DNA from: a virus
Reading direction: 5' to 3' (one strand)
Length of the DNA: 49,706 nt
Virus record (IMG/VR): IMGVR_UViG_3300025093_000031
Span: 1-49,706 of that record
Translations under genes and position numbers: made by a program
The notes under the pieces: model-generated
What the model saw: only the letters and a program-made list of their open reading frames with translations
Told to the model about the DNA's origin: nothing
Databases searched by the model: none
Shown here: positions 14,937-23,939 of the stretch, piece by piece
How positions within the stretch are numbered: the stretch's first letter is position 1
How the letters are laid out: the number at the start of each line of letters is the position of its first letter

Positions 14937-15398
14937 GTGCAACTCAGCGACTTCGATAAGAGTAGAGTCCGTTATCATCTGGGCTACTTCACAGTTTCTG
15001 TGCCGGCGGGTGACTTCGCGCGGCTTGAAGAAGCTATGAACACGGTCCCTGATTCGTACTTTTACGATAAGATCGTTATTCAAATCGGCCGCTGCGACAC
15101 CGCCGAAAAGAAGACTGAGGTTGCCACTTCACCTTCTACTCGCCTTGAAAGTATTGCTGGTGACGTTGATCGTACGATTCGCTCCAGTAATGCCAAAGAG
15201 GCACTCAAGGTTTGGGATGAGATCTATCTCTACGAAACCAACCGTTTAGCCGGTATCCTTTACGTACCAAACTACAAGGATCCGTTCCAGGCCAGATATC
15301 GTTACGAACGCTCTGGCGCTGAATTCATCCAGAGTCTTCCAGGTCCTGCCGATACGGCTGTGGGATCGCGCATTTATCTAAACCTTAATTGGAGGTAG
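14937..15398 (+). CDS. Probable head-tail connector/tail completion protein, 153 aa
   Basis: GTG start 40 nt after the peptidase gene, with TATAAT at about 14910 upstream. The protein is a compact alpha/beta sequence (MQLSDFDKSRVRYHLGYFTV; RLAGILYVPNYKDPFQARYR) that resembles small connector proteins placed after the capsid gene in tailed phages. The central helix (DVDRTIRSSNAKEALKVWDE) fits this fold. No defining motif is known to me, so the role rests on size and gene order. Confidence 0.5.
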   Translation: MQLSDFDKSRVRYHLGYFTVSVPAGDFARLEEAMNTVPDSYFYDKIVIQIGRCDTAEKKTEVATSPSTRLESIAGDVDRTIRSSNAKEALKVWDEIYLYETNRLAGILYVPNYKDPFQARYRYERSGAEFIQSLPGPADTAVGSRIYLNLNWR

Positions 15399-15400
15399 TT

Positions 15401-16282
15401 ATGCCTAGTTTTGCAGGTGCACGGGAACTTCGTGGTTTACTTGGCTTGGGCCGCAATGTTGTGCAGGGCGCCGGTGTTTTTCTGGGGCCACAGCTTTTTA
15501 TGCAGGGAAGATCTGGTTCGGCCTTAGATAGAGGGGTTCAGAATCTCCCTGGGATTATCCCTGATCCACGGAACGATACTGGGCGCAACCTGGGACGATC
15601 TCTTGTAAACGAGCTCCAGTACATGGGGGGACAACTCGGTCGTGGTTCATTGCCTTACTTAGGTAATGAAATGCGTTACGCGGCAGGACAGCTATCGCAA
15701 GGTAATATTCCGTACACAAATGCTTCTTTTGGGGGCACCAAACCATTTGGTGACCAGCGTAATTACGGCCCTGGTTACAAGGAGAAAGAACTTGCCGCTG
15801 GTCAAGCAGCTGAAAGCTTTCGGCCAGGTGCTGGCTTCCCTGGTCAGCAAGCAGCCGCAGATCGTGCCTATGAAGCCGAAAAGTCTCGTGTAGCACAGAT
15901 GACCGCGCAAGATCCTGAACTTCAGCGTTATGAAAAGGCTCGCGCTGCAGCCAAAACACAAGAAGAAATGGATGCTGCACGTGACATTGGTATGCAAATG
16001 TGGGCCAAAGCTAATCCCCAACTTGCAGCCAAAGTACGTCCTAGTCAATCCGGATATGACGCCATCCAGGGATCATTGGCTGGCCAAGCAGCTTCTCAAG
16101 GCTACGGCTATCAAATGCCTCAGCAGATTATGATGACCCCTCCCCCTGGAGTTAATGCGCCTCAAGGGCTTCCAGCCGTCAGTTCTTTTGGGCCGACTGC
16201 AACCTACGGTCAACAAGGTTTGCAAATTGATCCAGAGATGGAAAAGAAATTCCAAGCTCTTCTAAACCAGGTGCAAAAGTGA
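15401..16282 (+). CDS. Hypothetical virion protein, 293 aa
   Basis: ATG 15401 is chosen because GGAGG lies 6 nt upstream; an earlier in-frame ATG at 15389 lies before that site. The N-terminus is Gly-rich and hydrophobic (LRGLLGLGRNVVQGAGVFLG); the middle is Ala/Glu/Lys/Gln helical; the C-terminus is Pro/Gly/Gln-rich and ends in a helix (MEKKFQALLNQVQK). This resembles internal or ejection proteins. Slightly overlaps nothing but the preceding stop. Function not recognised. Confidence 0.6.
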   Translation: MPSFAGARELRGLLGLGRNVVQGAGVFLGPQLFMQGRSGSALDRGVQNLPGIIPDPRNDTGRNLGRSLVNELQYMGGQLGRGSLPYLGNEMRYAAGQLSQGNIPYTNASFGGTKPFGDQRNYGPGYKEKELAAGQAAESFRPGAGFPGQQAAADRAYEAEKSRVAQMTAQDPELQRYEKARAAAKTQEEMDAARDIGMQMWAKANPQLAAKVRPSQSGYDAIQGSLAGQAASQGYGYQMPQQIMMTPPPGVNAPQGLPAVSSFGPTATYGQQGLQIDPEMEKKFQALLNQVQK

Positions 16283-16368
16283 TATTTTTGGCATCGCATA
16301 GCGTGTAAGACCAACCAACTGGACGCGAATCTTTGATTCATGGGGGCCAGTGTTGTTGCTTTAGATCC

Positions 16369-16485
16369 ATGATCCTTTGTCCCAATTTTGTTAAACGCCT
16401 TGCAGCTACTATCAGCCTGGTTGCAGTAACACAAGCAGTCTTTACTCCTGGTCTCAAGGCAAGTTCAAATTGGGTAGGAGCATAA
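16369..16485 (+). CDS. Possible 38-aa single-span membrane peptide
   Basis: ATG 16369 to TAA 16483-16485, ending 4 nt before the lysozyme gene. A basic N-terminus and hydrophobic core (RLAATISLVAVTQAVF) predict a membrane segment or signal peptide. It could be a small holin-like partner of the adjacent GH104 enzyme, but no Shine-Dalgarno is clear. The remaining part of the 16283-16489 gap shows nothing else. Confidence 0.35.
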   Translation: MILCPNFVKRLAATISLVAVTQAVFTPGLKASSNWVGA

Positions 16486-16489
16486 AACC

Positions 16490-17185
16490 ATGGCAGATCG
16501 TTCTTTCTACGAAAAGTTTCGGCAGACCCCAGAAGCACAAGGTTTGCTTCGTATGCTGCGCTTTGCAGAGGGAACGGAGCGTGGTGGCCCTGACTCTTAT
16601 CGCGTCATGTTTGGTGGCTCGTTAGCACCAGACCTGAAGCGGCATCCAGACAAGGTGATGAAAGGGAGGAGTACCGCAGCAGGTGCTTATCAATTCCTGA
16701 CTCCAACCTGGCAGGCACAACAGAAGAAGTTAGGACTCGGATCCTTCGGTCCCGTTGAACAAGATATTGCTGCTCTTGATCTAGCTCGTCAGCGAACCAT
16801 GGGCCTTGGCGGCCTTTCTTATTTACAAAAGAAAGGTCTGACACCAGAGTTTGTCGCTGCCTTGGCACCAGAGTGGGCATCATTACCTACAAGAGAAGGT
16901 AAAAGCTATTACGGCCAGCCGGTCAAAAGTTATTCGGAGCTTCAGAAAACTTACCAGCAGGGTTTGCAACCTTTATCGGGTGATCAAGCTCAGGGCGAGT
17001 CAAAGGGACAAGATATGTCTTCTTCTGGTTTGTTCCAGGGGTTTATGTCTGCTCTACTTGGCGCCCAACAAAAACAACCAACGACAAAAGATCTGCTGAA
17101 GCAAGAACTTATGTCGCAACTCCTGCGACCACCCACTGCATCTATTAATCCTTTTCAATTGCTTCTTAATAACCCATACGGTTAA
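16490..17185 (+). CDS. GH104-like virion lysozyme/transglycosylase, 231 aa
   Basis: The N-terminal 150 residues match the lambda R-type family: an early Glu in LRMLRFAEGTERGGPDSY, the STAAGAYQFLTPTW motif (residues ~61-74) and QDIAALDLARQR. It would cleave the glycan backbone of peptidoglycan. The C-terminal 60 residues are a linker ending in LMSQLLRPPTASINPFQLLL...NPYG, closely similar to the end of the M23-type protein. The shared tail suggests both enzymes dock on the same virion partner and work at entry rather than lysis. Confidence 0.8.
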   Translation: MADRSFYEKFRQTPEAQGLLRMLRFAEGTERGGPDSYRVMFGGSLAPDLKRHPDKVMKGRSTAAGAYQFLTPTWQAQQKKLGLGSFGPVEQDIAALDLARQRTMGLGGLSYLQKKGLTPEFVAALAPEWASLPTREGKSYYGQPVKSYSELQKTYQQGLQPLSGDQAQGESKGQDMSSSGLFQGFMSALLGAQQKQPTTKDLLKQELMSQLLRPPTASINPFQLLLNNPYG

Positions 17186-17192
17186 AACACGT

Positions 17193-17198
17193 TAGAAT
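17193..17198 (+). promoter_or_regulatory. -10-like TAGAAT element
   Basis: Lies 30 nt before the TTG start at 17228 in the gap after the lysozyme gene; member of the recurrent TARAMT set. Confidence 0.4.
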
Positions 17199-17227
17199 TA
17201 ACGAATCAGTAAAAGCGCAGTAGAACA

Positions 17228-18007
17228 TTGTCGGCAACTAGCAGCAACAAGCAACCGTTGTTTATTGATCGGCCGTTATTTGATTCGGTACGAGTAACAA
17301 CTCAGACTGTTGGCAGCTCTACTGCTAACACACTCTTTGTGCAAGGCGGCCAGGCTCCATCGATCCTTGTGGATATGGACGCTGCCTTGCAAGAGGATAA
17401 CAACAGTGGAGGCGTCGTTGATTCGATTACCATCACACGTAATGATTTTTACCGTGGCGTTGATTACACCGTTAATACCACAACTTCTGGTGATGTCATT
17501 TCTCTGGTAAGCGGCCAGGTTGTGTTTGTGGAAAACACCGGAGTTGTTGGTACGGCGCCTGCCAGTGGTTACGGCTACTACACATACACTGGCGGTACTA
17601 CACTAACGGGCGTTAATACAGCGCTTTTATACTCTGGCGGCACTGCGACCGGATTTTTGTACAACGGTGTGGCCTATGGGTATCAACCAGAAGTAACCTT
17701 TGTCTTTTATCACACGCGCAATACAACCGTACCGATTCCTGCTTCAGGTGATTACCGTGTGCTGTTTGCCAAAACAGTCCCTGCTAACAGCGGTACTGTT
17801 GACTGCTCTGACCTGATGCCGCAACTGGCTTCTCCCGTGGCGCAAGCAGGCAATACCAATGGTTTAGGACCCACGGCACCACTGCGCAATAAAGGCATCT
17901 ACCTGGAGCGTGGAGACCGCATTTACGTCGGCGTGTTCCCGGATGGACCCAATGCTTCTGGTTACGTGCCAGGTGCTCACATCATTGCTCAAGGCGGTTT
18001 CTTCTGA
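17228..18007 (+). CDS. Beta-rich structural (tail/decoration) protein, 259 aa
   Basis: TTG is the only start candidate upstream of the well-formed sequence (SATSSNKQPLFIDRPLFDSV). The protein is rich in Gly, Thr, Ser and Val with alternating hydrophobic pattern, typical of tail-sheath, tail-tube or head fibre proteins; it ends AHIIAQGGFF. Resembles the 12893 protein in composition but not in visible motifs. It is followed 2 nt later by another structural gene. Specific role unknown. Confidence 0.6.
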   Translation: MSATSSNKQPLFIDRPLFDSVRVTTQTVGSSTANTLFVQGGQAPSILVDMDAALQEDNNSGGVVDSITITRNDFYRGVDYTVNTTTSGDVISLVSGQVVFVENTGVVGTAPASGYGYYTYTGGTTLTGVNTALLYSGGTATGFLYNGVAYGYQPEVTFVFYHTRNTTVPIPASGDYRVLFAKTVPANSGTVDCSDLMPQLASPVAQAGNTNGLGPTAPLRNKGIYLERGDRIYVGVFPDGPNASGYVPGAHIIAQGGFF

Positions 18008-18009
18008 TT

Positions 18010-19560
18010 ATGGCCAAGAAGAGTGGAAGCTCTTTTGGTAATTTTAATCAATCAGAAGTAGCTGCACCTAATGGCGTAAAGCCTATAAGCACAGAGTTTT
18101 CTCGCGGCTCCGTTCCAGATTCTCTTTACACTATTAACAGAGAGTCTGCTTGGTCCCGTTGGAGAAGGGGCTATGAGCTTGCCACTGCCTCTAGCTACAA
18201 CAATGATTACAGCTATGAATTCAGTTATCAAATACCTAATGCAACAACAAGCGGAAACCCAACGCCTGTAGTATCAGGTGCTTTTGTCGGCTATCCAACA
18301 ACAAGCAAAGAGCTTGGAATGCACTGGGCAATTTGGCGTTACGCAGGCTCTGTGCGCTGTGATCAACTCACGGATCCAGTAAGCTCTCAAAAACTTTTTA
18401 TTGAATCAGTCACCGAAGACAGTAACTACTGGTATGTAAAATTAGCAGGAACCTGGAGCGCGACCAACCCACTTCCTCCGCCTTTTTTTATTTCAGTTTC
18501 AGGACAGCCAAACGGAACCAAACCAGCTAATACGGAAATTTTTGAAGATCGAATAATTACTGTTGATGGCGAGATTATTGATAAAGACACTATTAATCCG
18601 GAAACTCAAAAAAGATATGGCTACGTTCAGGCGGTTGTAGTGGCCATAGATCAAAACACAGGAGTGCTGACTTTTAAGAAGGCAGGTTCAGTGCAGGTCA
18701 CTCCCGACTCCGTTTTCGTCACCCCTTCTCCTGTTGGTTTTACGCCTGGAAGGTATTTGATCACTGGATCTAGGTACTGTTGTACTTGCCAAGATTTTAC
18801 GCGCCGGGATTATTCCTTCTTATCGGGAATGACGGCCAGCAATAACAAGCAGTTTCCTCGTACAGGATTGGCAAATATAAAACCAGGTAGGTTTGAGCTA
18901 ACAAAACGTGATGGGATCCTTGACAATCGGGCAATGACACCTAGGGATCAAAACAGATCCCTTGAGGTTATCTCTCCTGATGGTTTTGGTCTTGACTATG
19001 AGGTTACAGATTCAGCCGCAACTGGCTTTAACGTAGCAAGAGACAACCCTGGGGTTTATCGAGAGTTTGGCTCGACGTATACCAGGGGTACGTCTGATAT
19101 TGCGGTCGCAGGCTCTCGTTCAGAAGGCATGCCAACATACAATGATTACACATCTGTTACACAGACCACGGACAAAGACTCGATTGAGCAGATTACTATT
19201 ACGGCTGTCGACGATAGTTGGACGCCTCTGCTGGATGAACTGCGTTACTGCAAACATATCTATGCCTTGAAATTTAGAGACAATGTTTTTCCTCCTGAGC
19301 CATCCGATTTTCCGGTTGGAATAGGAAGCATGGCAGCCTGGGAACAGGCCTTGGTTGCAAAATCCGAAAAAGAACAAGAGAGTTTACGTGAGTTTAGACA
19401 GACAAAAAATGCGCTTGCAAAGATGGATGTACCTCCTTACAATTGCCAATCACCAATGATTTTTCCAATGCTTCAACGTCTGTTCAACTTTGCTACAGAC
19501 CGCATTGAGATTCAAAACTTTACGATGTTTGATAAAAACGGCATCCCCTATAGCCCATAA
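18010..19560 (+). CDS. Large virion structural protein, 516 aa
   Basis: Starts MAKKSGSSFGNFNQSEVAAP. Mixed beta-rich sequence with many Tyr, Ser, Thr; a cysteine cluster YCCTCQDFTRRDYSF near residue 260 and scattered later Cys (RYCKHIYALKF, PYNCQSP) might bind metal or form a structural site. C-terminal 110 residues are helical (AAWEQALVAKSEKEQESLRE). Its stop overlaps the minus-strand terminator of the convergent gene. Probably a tail or connector protein; no named family recognised. Confidence 0.6.
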   Translation: MAKKSGSSFGNFNQSEVAAPNGVKPISTEFSRGSVPDSLYTINRESAWSRWRRGYELATASSYNNDYSYEFSYQIPNATTSGNPTPVVSGAFVGYPTTSKELGMHWAIWRYAGSVRCDQLTDPVSSQKLFIESVTEDSNYWYVKLAGTWSATNPLPPPFFISVSGQPNGTKPANTEIFEDRIITVDGEIIDKDTINPETQKRYGYVQAVVVAIDQNTGVLTFKKAGSVQVTPDSVFVTPSPVGFTPGRYLITGSRYCCTCQDFTRRDYSFLSGMTASNNKQFPRTGLANIKPGRFELTKRDGILDNRAMTPRDQNRSLEVISPDGFGLDYEVTDSAATGFNVARDNPGVYREFGSTYTRGTSDIAVAGSRSEGMPTYNDYTSVTQTTDKDSIEQITITAVDDSWTPLLDELRYCKHIYALKFRDNVFPPEPSDFPVGIGSMAAWEQALVAKSEKEQESLREFRQTKNALAKMDVPPYNCQSPMIFPMLQRLFNFATDRIEIQNFTMFDKNGIPYSP

Positions 19561-19588
19561 AAAAGCAGCCCTTGCGCAAGGACTGCTC
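19560..19588 (-). terminator. Rho-independent terminator (minus strand)
   Basis: On the minus strand AGCAGTCCTTG and CAAGGGCTGCT pair across a CG turn and are followed by a T-run. It serves the convergent 72-aa gene and overlaps the stop of the structural gene on the other strand. Confidence 0.8.
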
Positions 19589-19611
19589 CCCTCGTCCATA
19601 GTGACCGGTTC

Positions 19612-19830
19612 TCAGGCGGCCACAGGCATCATACCTTGTTTTGTCAGTGCTTTCCGTACTGCTGTTACATTCCATCGATAGCTATCCCTGGAACGCGTCT
19701 CAGGGAATGCGGCATAATGGGGGCCAAGCTTTAGCGTACCGTCGTCGCGGTACTTAAAGAGTGTCTTCTTGTCAATGCCCAAGAGTTCTTCGAGTTTTTG
19801 GGCAGATACCCAACCGGGGTGTTTGGCCAT
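19612..19830 (-). CDS. Small helix-turn-helix DNA-binding protein, 72 aa
   Basis: The sequence GWVSAQKLEELLGIDKKTLF followed by KYRDDGTLKLGPHYAAFP and RYRW-like RDSYRWNVTAVRKAL is the pattern of excisionase/MerR-type winged HTH proteins. It lies alone on the minus strand inside a plus-strand late block, with its own terminator, next to an HNH gene, and could be a regulator or a cargo gene carried with the endonuclease. Target unknown. Confidence 0.65.
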   Translation of the reverse strand: MAKHPGWVSAQKLEELLGIDKKTLFKYRDDGTLKLGPHYAAFPETRSRDSYRWNVTAVRKALTKQGMMPVAA

Positions 19831-19937
19831 GAAGCTGGCAGTAGCTACTTATACACAGTACACAAAACAAATCGTATGTCAAGATTTGTCAGCATTTCTT
19901 TATCTCTTTGGTTTGTCCAGCAACTGTTTGGAGAATT

Positions 19938-19943
19938 TAGAAT
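19938..19943 (+). promoter_or_regulatory. -10-like TAGAAT element
   Basis: Upstream of the HNH gene start (19966), spacing 22 nt. Part of the recurrent set. Confidence 0.35.
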
Positions 19944-19965
19944 GAGTTAACGGCAATTGAAAAGC

Positions 19966-20322
19966 ATGTTTTGCAGCCAGCACGAGCCCCTTGCCCTGCT
20001 AGTTGAATTAACACCAAAACTTGCTAAAAAACGATTCAGAGAAAGCATATACCAAACCTGGGATTATCAATGTGGTTATTGCGGTGAAAAGGCAACAAGC
20101 CTTGATCATATTATTCCACGGTTTAAATCTGGCTGCTCTAATCGGCATAACCTCATTCCCGCATGTAAGAGATGCAATGCAAATAAAGGCTCCAGTGAAA
20201 TGGAAGCCTGGTACTTAAAACAAAGTTTCTTTAGTCAAGAAAACCTAGATAGAATAAAAGCTTGGATGGAGCCCGGCAGTTTTAACGTAATTGAACTCTA
20301 CAGGGACAAAGAAGCGTCATGA
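19966..20322 (+). CDS. HNH endonuclease, 118 aa
   Basis: A compact HNH domain: CGYCG, LDHIIPRFKSGCSNRHNLIP and CKRCNANKGS supply the zinc cysteines and the His-Asn-His catalytic set. ATG 19966 is preferred to TTG 19957. It is probably a free-standing homing endonuclease inserted between structural genes, together with the neighbouring HTH gene. The stop overlaps the next start (ATGA). Confidence 0.85.
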   Translation: MFCSQHEPLALLVELTPKLAKKRFRESIYQTWDYQCGYCGEKATSLDHIIPRFKSGCSNRHNLIPACKRCNANKGSSEMEAWYLKQSFFSQENLDRIKAWMEPGSFNVIELYRDKEAS

Positions 20323-22544
20323 TTCGATTTGAAGTGCAGAATGGAAATCTTGTTCCCATCGAGGAACAAGGTAACTCAACACAAAACTATATTGCCAAAG
20401 AGATTGCCAATAGGCTTAATGGTGTTTCTACTGGCGTAACAGATTACAAGTCTTTAATGAAAGCCTTGGATGAGCAGTTGTCCAAAGGTAATTATTACTA
20501 CAAAGATTACGTTGATGACCAAACAATTAAAGAGATTGAAGATTTTTATGTGAAAGCAGCCGGAATCAAACCTTGGGATTCAAGCAAGCAAGGCGCTGAT
20601 ATCACCAAGTTTGACTCAAAATTTTATTCTGGTCTGGTGCCAGATAAAGTACAAAGCTGGAAGGACGCATCAAAAAGTGTTTCTTTCGGCGGCAAAAAAA
20701 TTCCTGACGTAGATATTACGCGTACGTACACAACATTAGACGATTATCTTCACTCAGACTATACTTTTGTTGGCGCGCCAAGTGGACTACCTGGTACTAA
20801 AAGAGAATTTGATACGTACACAGAAACGCTGAGAGCTCCGACAAATCAAGAACAACAAATTTTAAGAGAAACAATTTTAGGTAAAACGGCAGACAAGCCT
20901 GAGTCATTGGCCGAGTTGGCCACACAAGATTTTGTTGACAAGCAAGGTGAGCGGGCGTTTGGCGCTTTAACGACTGATGTTTTAAAACAAACACTAGACG
21001 AATATAAACGTGCAATTAAACAAGAGCAGATGGCAGACATCCTCCAGGGGATGGGGATGCCTAATGTCACTGACTTTAAGTCCGATATCAAGAATGCAAT
21101 CCTTGGTGATCTTGGCGGTGGTGGTTTCCTTAGCCTAAGTAAAGACTCCAAATTTGGTAAAGGACTCTCCGAAAGCCTTGACAAGAGTCTTGGCATGGGC
21201 TCTTCTGTCTCTTATAACTGGCAGAAGTGGTTTGATGAAACCCTGGCAGAACGATACAAAAACATGAGTGAAATTGCGGATCCGAAAGATGCGCAAAAAA
21301 CATATGCACTTGAACAAGAATTTGTTAATGATTTTGTCAATGATTACTTGAAGCCTCGCTTTGACACATCTAAGTCAATTACTGAATTCATCAGTTATAT
21401 GGATGTAAAAGAAGATGAGCAAAACGTTCTTCAGACACAGTTGGTTTCTAGTGCTTTAAAAGACTTTGCCAATAAACAAGCACAGACGTATATCGATGGC
21501 TTACGTACAGCATCCACAACGAAAGAGTTTGATCCTAAATTTTATTGGAACCCCGAACTAATTTCTGGTACAGATGTAACTTCCAAGCAAAGCCTTTACC
21601 AACAACAGAAGGAAAATGTGCAATCAGCTTGGGATGCACGCGAATCAGACCAAGCAGTAACCGATGGTAAAACATGGAACCAATTAGCATATGAATATGG
21701 AGTTGATTTAAACAATAAGGATGATTTTGCTCGGCTGCACTATCAAGTTCTTGGGAAAAACAAAGGATATGACCCTGTTGCAGACACCTATACACGACAA
21801 GACTTAGCTGATTTTATTCAGAATGATCTAGCCAAAGCATTGGAAAGTGAGAAGGCGTCCTTTGGCAACCCAATTTTTGCTGAGTTTGTATCTGCTGAAT
21901 CCAAGGCAGCAGAGCTTGTTGACAAGATGAATGTTGCTGGTTTATCTCCTGAGCTTCAAGATAGACTTAAAGGACTTGGCATGAGTACCAAGGATAATCC
22001 AGTTGACCAGATCAAAGAAGCCTTGACTCAAATTTTGAGCACTGATCCGGCGGCTGAGATGCGAGAACGTATCCGTCAGCTCAATGAACAACGCATTAAA
22101 CCAACACAGAAAGAACTTGGGTACGGATATATCCAGCGTGATACAGACGAGGAAATTACACCGCCCGCTGGCGGAAGCGCACTGTTTAACGTCTTTAAGA
22201 AAGCTGGTTATGGCGGAACGGAATCAGAATTCTATACAGAGTTTTTTCCTGATGCAACAGAAGAAGATAAGAGTTTAAGTGCAGCTGATGTTGGAAAAGC
22301 TTCCACAAAAGAAGGTGCTATGAGCCTCTTGGGCTTTAGTATGCCAGATATGTCAGATCCTTTTGCAGCCATTGGGTCACTGGGTTCAATGCTTGATACA
22401 GACGACACAAGCAAAGCAGAGACTTATACACCCAAGCGTTCTACTTACTTTAAGTATTTTGAAGATGAAGAAGATGAAGGTGCGCCTTCCTATTTTAATA
22501 TGGGTACAGGAAGTAGCTTTGGATCGTTGCTTGGCTCTATCTGA
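20319..22544 (+). CDS. Large internal virion/ejection-type protein, 741 aa
   Basis: Largest unspecified structural protein here. It is predominantly alpha-helical, acidic and polar, with long Lys/Asp/Glu-rich stretches (DFYVKAAGIKPWDSSKQG; DRLKGLGMSTKDNPVD), a Gly-rich loop (DLGGGGFLSL) and an acidic C-terminus (FKYFEDEEDEGAPS). Such length and composition fit the internal core proteins that form an ejection channel in short-tailed phages, but no lytic domain is present in it. Coupled to the preceding HNH gene by an ATGA overlap and to the next by shared TGATG. Confidence 0.6.
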   Translation: MIRFEVQNGNLVPIEEQGNSTQNYIAKEIANRLNGVSTGVTDYKSLMKALDEQLSKGNYYYKDYVDDQTIKEIEDFYVKAAGIKPWDSSKQGADITKFDSKFYSGLVPDKVQSWKDASKSVSFGGKKIPDVDITRTYTTLDDYLHSDYTFVGAPSGLPGTKREFDTYTETLRAPTNQEQQILRETILGKTADKPESLAELATQDFVDKQGERAFGALTTDVLKQTLDEYKRAIKQEQMADILQGMGMPNVTDFKSDIKNAILGDLGGGGFLSLSKDSKFGKGLSESLDKSLGMGSSVSYNWQKWFDETLAERYKNMSEIADPKDAQKTYALEQEFVNDFVNDYLKPRFDTSKSITEFISYMDVKEDEQNVLQTQLVSSALKDFANKQAQTYIDGLRTASTTKEFDPKFYWNPELISGTDVTSKQSLYQQQKENVQSAWDARESDQAVTDGKTWNQLAYEYGVDLNNKDDFARLHYQVLGKNKGYDPVADTYTRQDLADFIQNDLAKALESEKASFGNPIFAEFVSAESKAAELVDKMNVAGLSPELQDRLKGLGMSTKDNPVDQIKEALTQILSTDPAAEMRERIRQLNEQRIKPTQKELGYGYIQRDTDEEITPPAGGSALFNVFKKAGYGGTESEFYTEFFPDATEEDKSLSAADVGKASTKEGAMSLLGFSMPDMSDPFAAIGSLGSMLDTDDTSKAETYTPKRSTYFKYFEDEEDEGAPSYFNMGTGSSFGSLLGSI

Positions 22545-22843
22545 TGTCTGATAAACGCAAGAAAGCAGCTAAGGCTGCCAAAATACATAAAGATTCGATG
22601 GAGTGTAACAAACCCCGCAAGACACCTGGCCATCCGACCAAAAGCCACGTCGTCAAGGCTTGCGAGGGGGGTGAGGAAAGGATCATTCGCTTTGGCCAAC
22701 AAGGCGTGAAGGGCGCTGGCAAAAACCCAACATCAGCCAAGGATAAAGCACGGAAGAAATCCTACTACGCTCGGCATAACGCACAAGATCCAAATCCCGA
22801 TAAGATGTCAGCTCGATACTGGAGCCATCGCGTAAAGTGGTAA
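22544..22843 (+). CDS. Small basic cyanophage-type protein, 99 aa
   Basis: Very basic, with conserved-looking blocks CNKPRKTPGHPTKSHVVKAC, then GGEERIIRFGQQGVKGAGKN and a C-terminal ARYWSHRVKW. This layout is familiar from small proteins of aquatic phages and large algal viruses that are annotated only as conserved hypothetical. Nucleic-acid binding is likely from charge. It begins at the stop of the 741-aa gene. Confidence 0.65.
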   Translation: MSDKRKKAAKAAKIHKDSMECNKPRKTPGHPTKSHVVKACEGGEERIIRFGQQGVKGAGKNPTSAKDKARKKSYYARHNAQDPNPDKMSARYWSHRVKW

Positions 22844-22847
22844 AATT

Positions 22848-23069
22848 ATGAAATTAGCAGGCAAGTATGCAACTGGCTATACACCAAATGTATTTCCAGA
22901 TCAAAATACAATGCAGCGTTTGGCCACAGAGGTTTCTGATCCTGGGCTTAGAAGTGCACTCTTAGATTTTCAATACCCTTTTTCAACCGCAGATGTTGCG
23001 TCGTCAAATTACTCTCCTGAAGTAAAGGCGGCAATTATGCAGGCTGCACGAACGGGTTCTATCGACTAA
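22848..23069 (+). CDS. Small virion-associated protein, 73 aa (paralogue of 45727 gene)
   Basis: MKLAGKYATGYTPNVFPDQN parallels MQLAGKYSGSQTGYTPDVFP of the 45727 product, and DFQYPFSTADVASSNYSPEV parallels EYQYPFKMSELLNSNYSPHV. Both are small helical proteins and lie right after basic Lys-rich small genes, so a whole gene pair appears duplicated. Function unknown. Confidence 0.65.
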   Translation: MKLAGKYATGYTPNVFPDQNTMQRLATEVSDPGLRSALLDFQYPFSTADVASSNYSPEVKAAIMQAARTGSID

Positions 23070-23095
23070 GATAACCTTGTCTTACTCCACTGGCA

Positions 23096-23218
23096 ATGGC
23101 AAAACCAAAGTCCACCGCACTCCAAATTGAGTCCAAGCCTAAGAAGACAAATCAAGGAGACGGCAAACACTCACGTCCTAACCACGGACGTAAGTTAAGT
23201 CGTGGTCAAGGCAAATAA
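23096..23218 (+). CDS. Small basic protein, 40 aa
   Basis: ATG 23096 to TAA 23218; the product starts MAKPKSTALQIESKPKKTNQ and ends in GRKLSRGQGK. The Lys/Gly/Asn-rich composition is typical of small conserved cyanophage proteins. No strong ribosome-binding site. Likely nucleic-acid binding, unproven. Confidence 0.55.
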   Translation: MAKPKSTALQIESKPKKTNQGDGKHSRPNHGRKLSRGQGK

Positions 23219-23255
23219 AAAGTATGTATGATTGGGAGTAATAATAGTTACTCCT

Positions 23256-23921
23256 ATGTCGGATCTTTCGCACGCAATTAACCTCATTCGTAAATACGAA
23301 GGGTTTAGCGAAAAGGCATATCCAGATCCGTGCTCAGGTGGAGAACCATACACCATCGGGTTTGGAACTCAGTTTTATCCCGATGGTTCTCCCGTCAGAC
23401 AAGGCCAGTATTGCAGCCAAGAAAAAGCACTGGAATACTTATTTCATGAAGTCAATATCATCGAAGCGCAACTGTTAAAACTCAACCTCGGCCTTGATGA
23501 TCACATGCGTCAAGCCTTGGTATCCTTCATTCATTCCATCGGGTGGGAACCTTTTCTTTACAGTCGTATCATCGACTGCTTAGAAGTAGAAGATTTCTCG
23601 GGTGCCACTGATGAAATTGGCAGGTGGATCTTTAACGAAGATCACAAGGTCATTGGTGGTCTCTTGGACCGCCGCAGGGAAGAAATGAATTTGTTCCTCC
23701 AAGAAGTGGATGCCAACCCCTGGGCCTCGACAGAAATCCTTCTCACTGCATTCCGCAACTACACCGCTGCTCCCCACGAGGTACGTGCTATCCGTGCCCT
23801 GGAAGAACGCGTTAGTCCTTACACCCTTTCAGAATTTGCCAATAACTTCAGGATTGACGACGATCCCTTCCCGGATTTTGAGCTGGATGACGTCGATAGT
23901 GAATTTGAACGCTACGATTAG
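23256..23921 (+). CDS. GH24 (T4-type) endolysin, 221 aa
   Basis: The catalytic block is canonical: Glu in RKYEGF, Asp in YPDPCSGGEPYTIGFGT, and the Thr of YTIG. Residues 1-150 form the lysozyme domain (IHSIGWEPFLYSRI; LDRRREEMNLFL). The C-terminal ~70 residues are acidic and extra relative to the family, ending DDVDSEFERYD. No signal peptide. ATG 23256 is preferred over the upstream start at 23232 because the family begins here. It hydrolyses peptidoglycan for lysis. Confidence 0.88.
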   Translation: MSDLSHAINLIRKYEGFSEKAYPDPCSGGEPYTIGFGTQFYPDGSPVRQGQYCSQEKALEYLFHEVNIIEAQLLKLNLGLDDHMRQALVSFIHSIGWEPFLYSRIIDCLEVEDFSGATDEIGRWIFNEDHKVIGGLLDRRREEMNLFLQEVDANPWASTEILLTAFRNYTAAPHEVRAIRALEERVSPYTLSEFANNFRIDDDPFPDFELDDVDSEFERYD

Positions 23922-23924
23922 AAT
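23919..23924 (+). promoter_or_regulatory. -10-like TAGAAT element
   Basis: Overlaps the endolysin stop and lies 15 nt before the NblA-like start. Member of the recurrent set. Confidence 0.35.
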
Positions 23925-23939
23925 AGCTGCAACGAGCAA

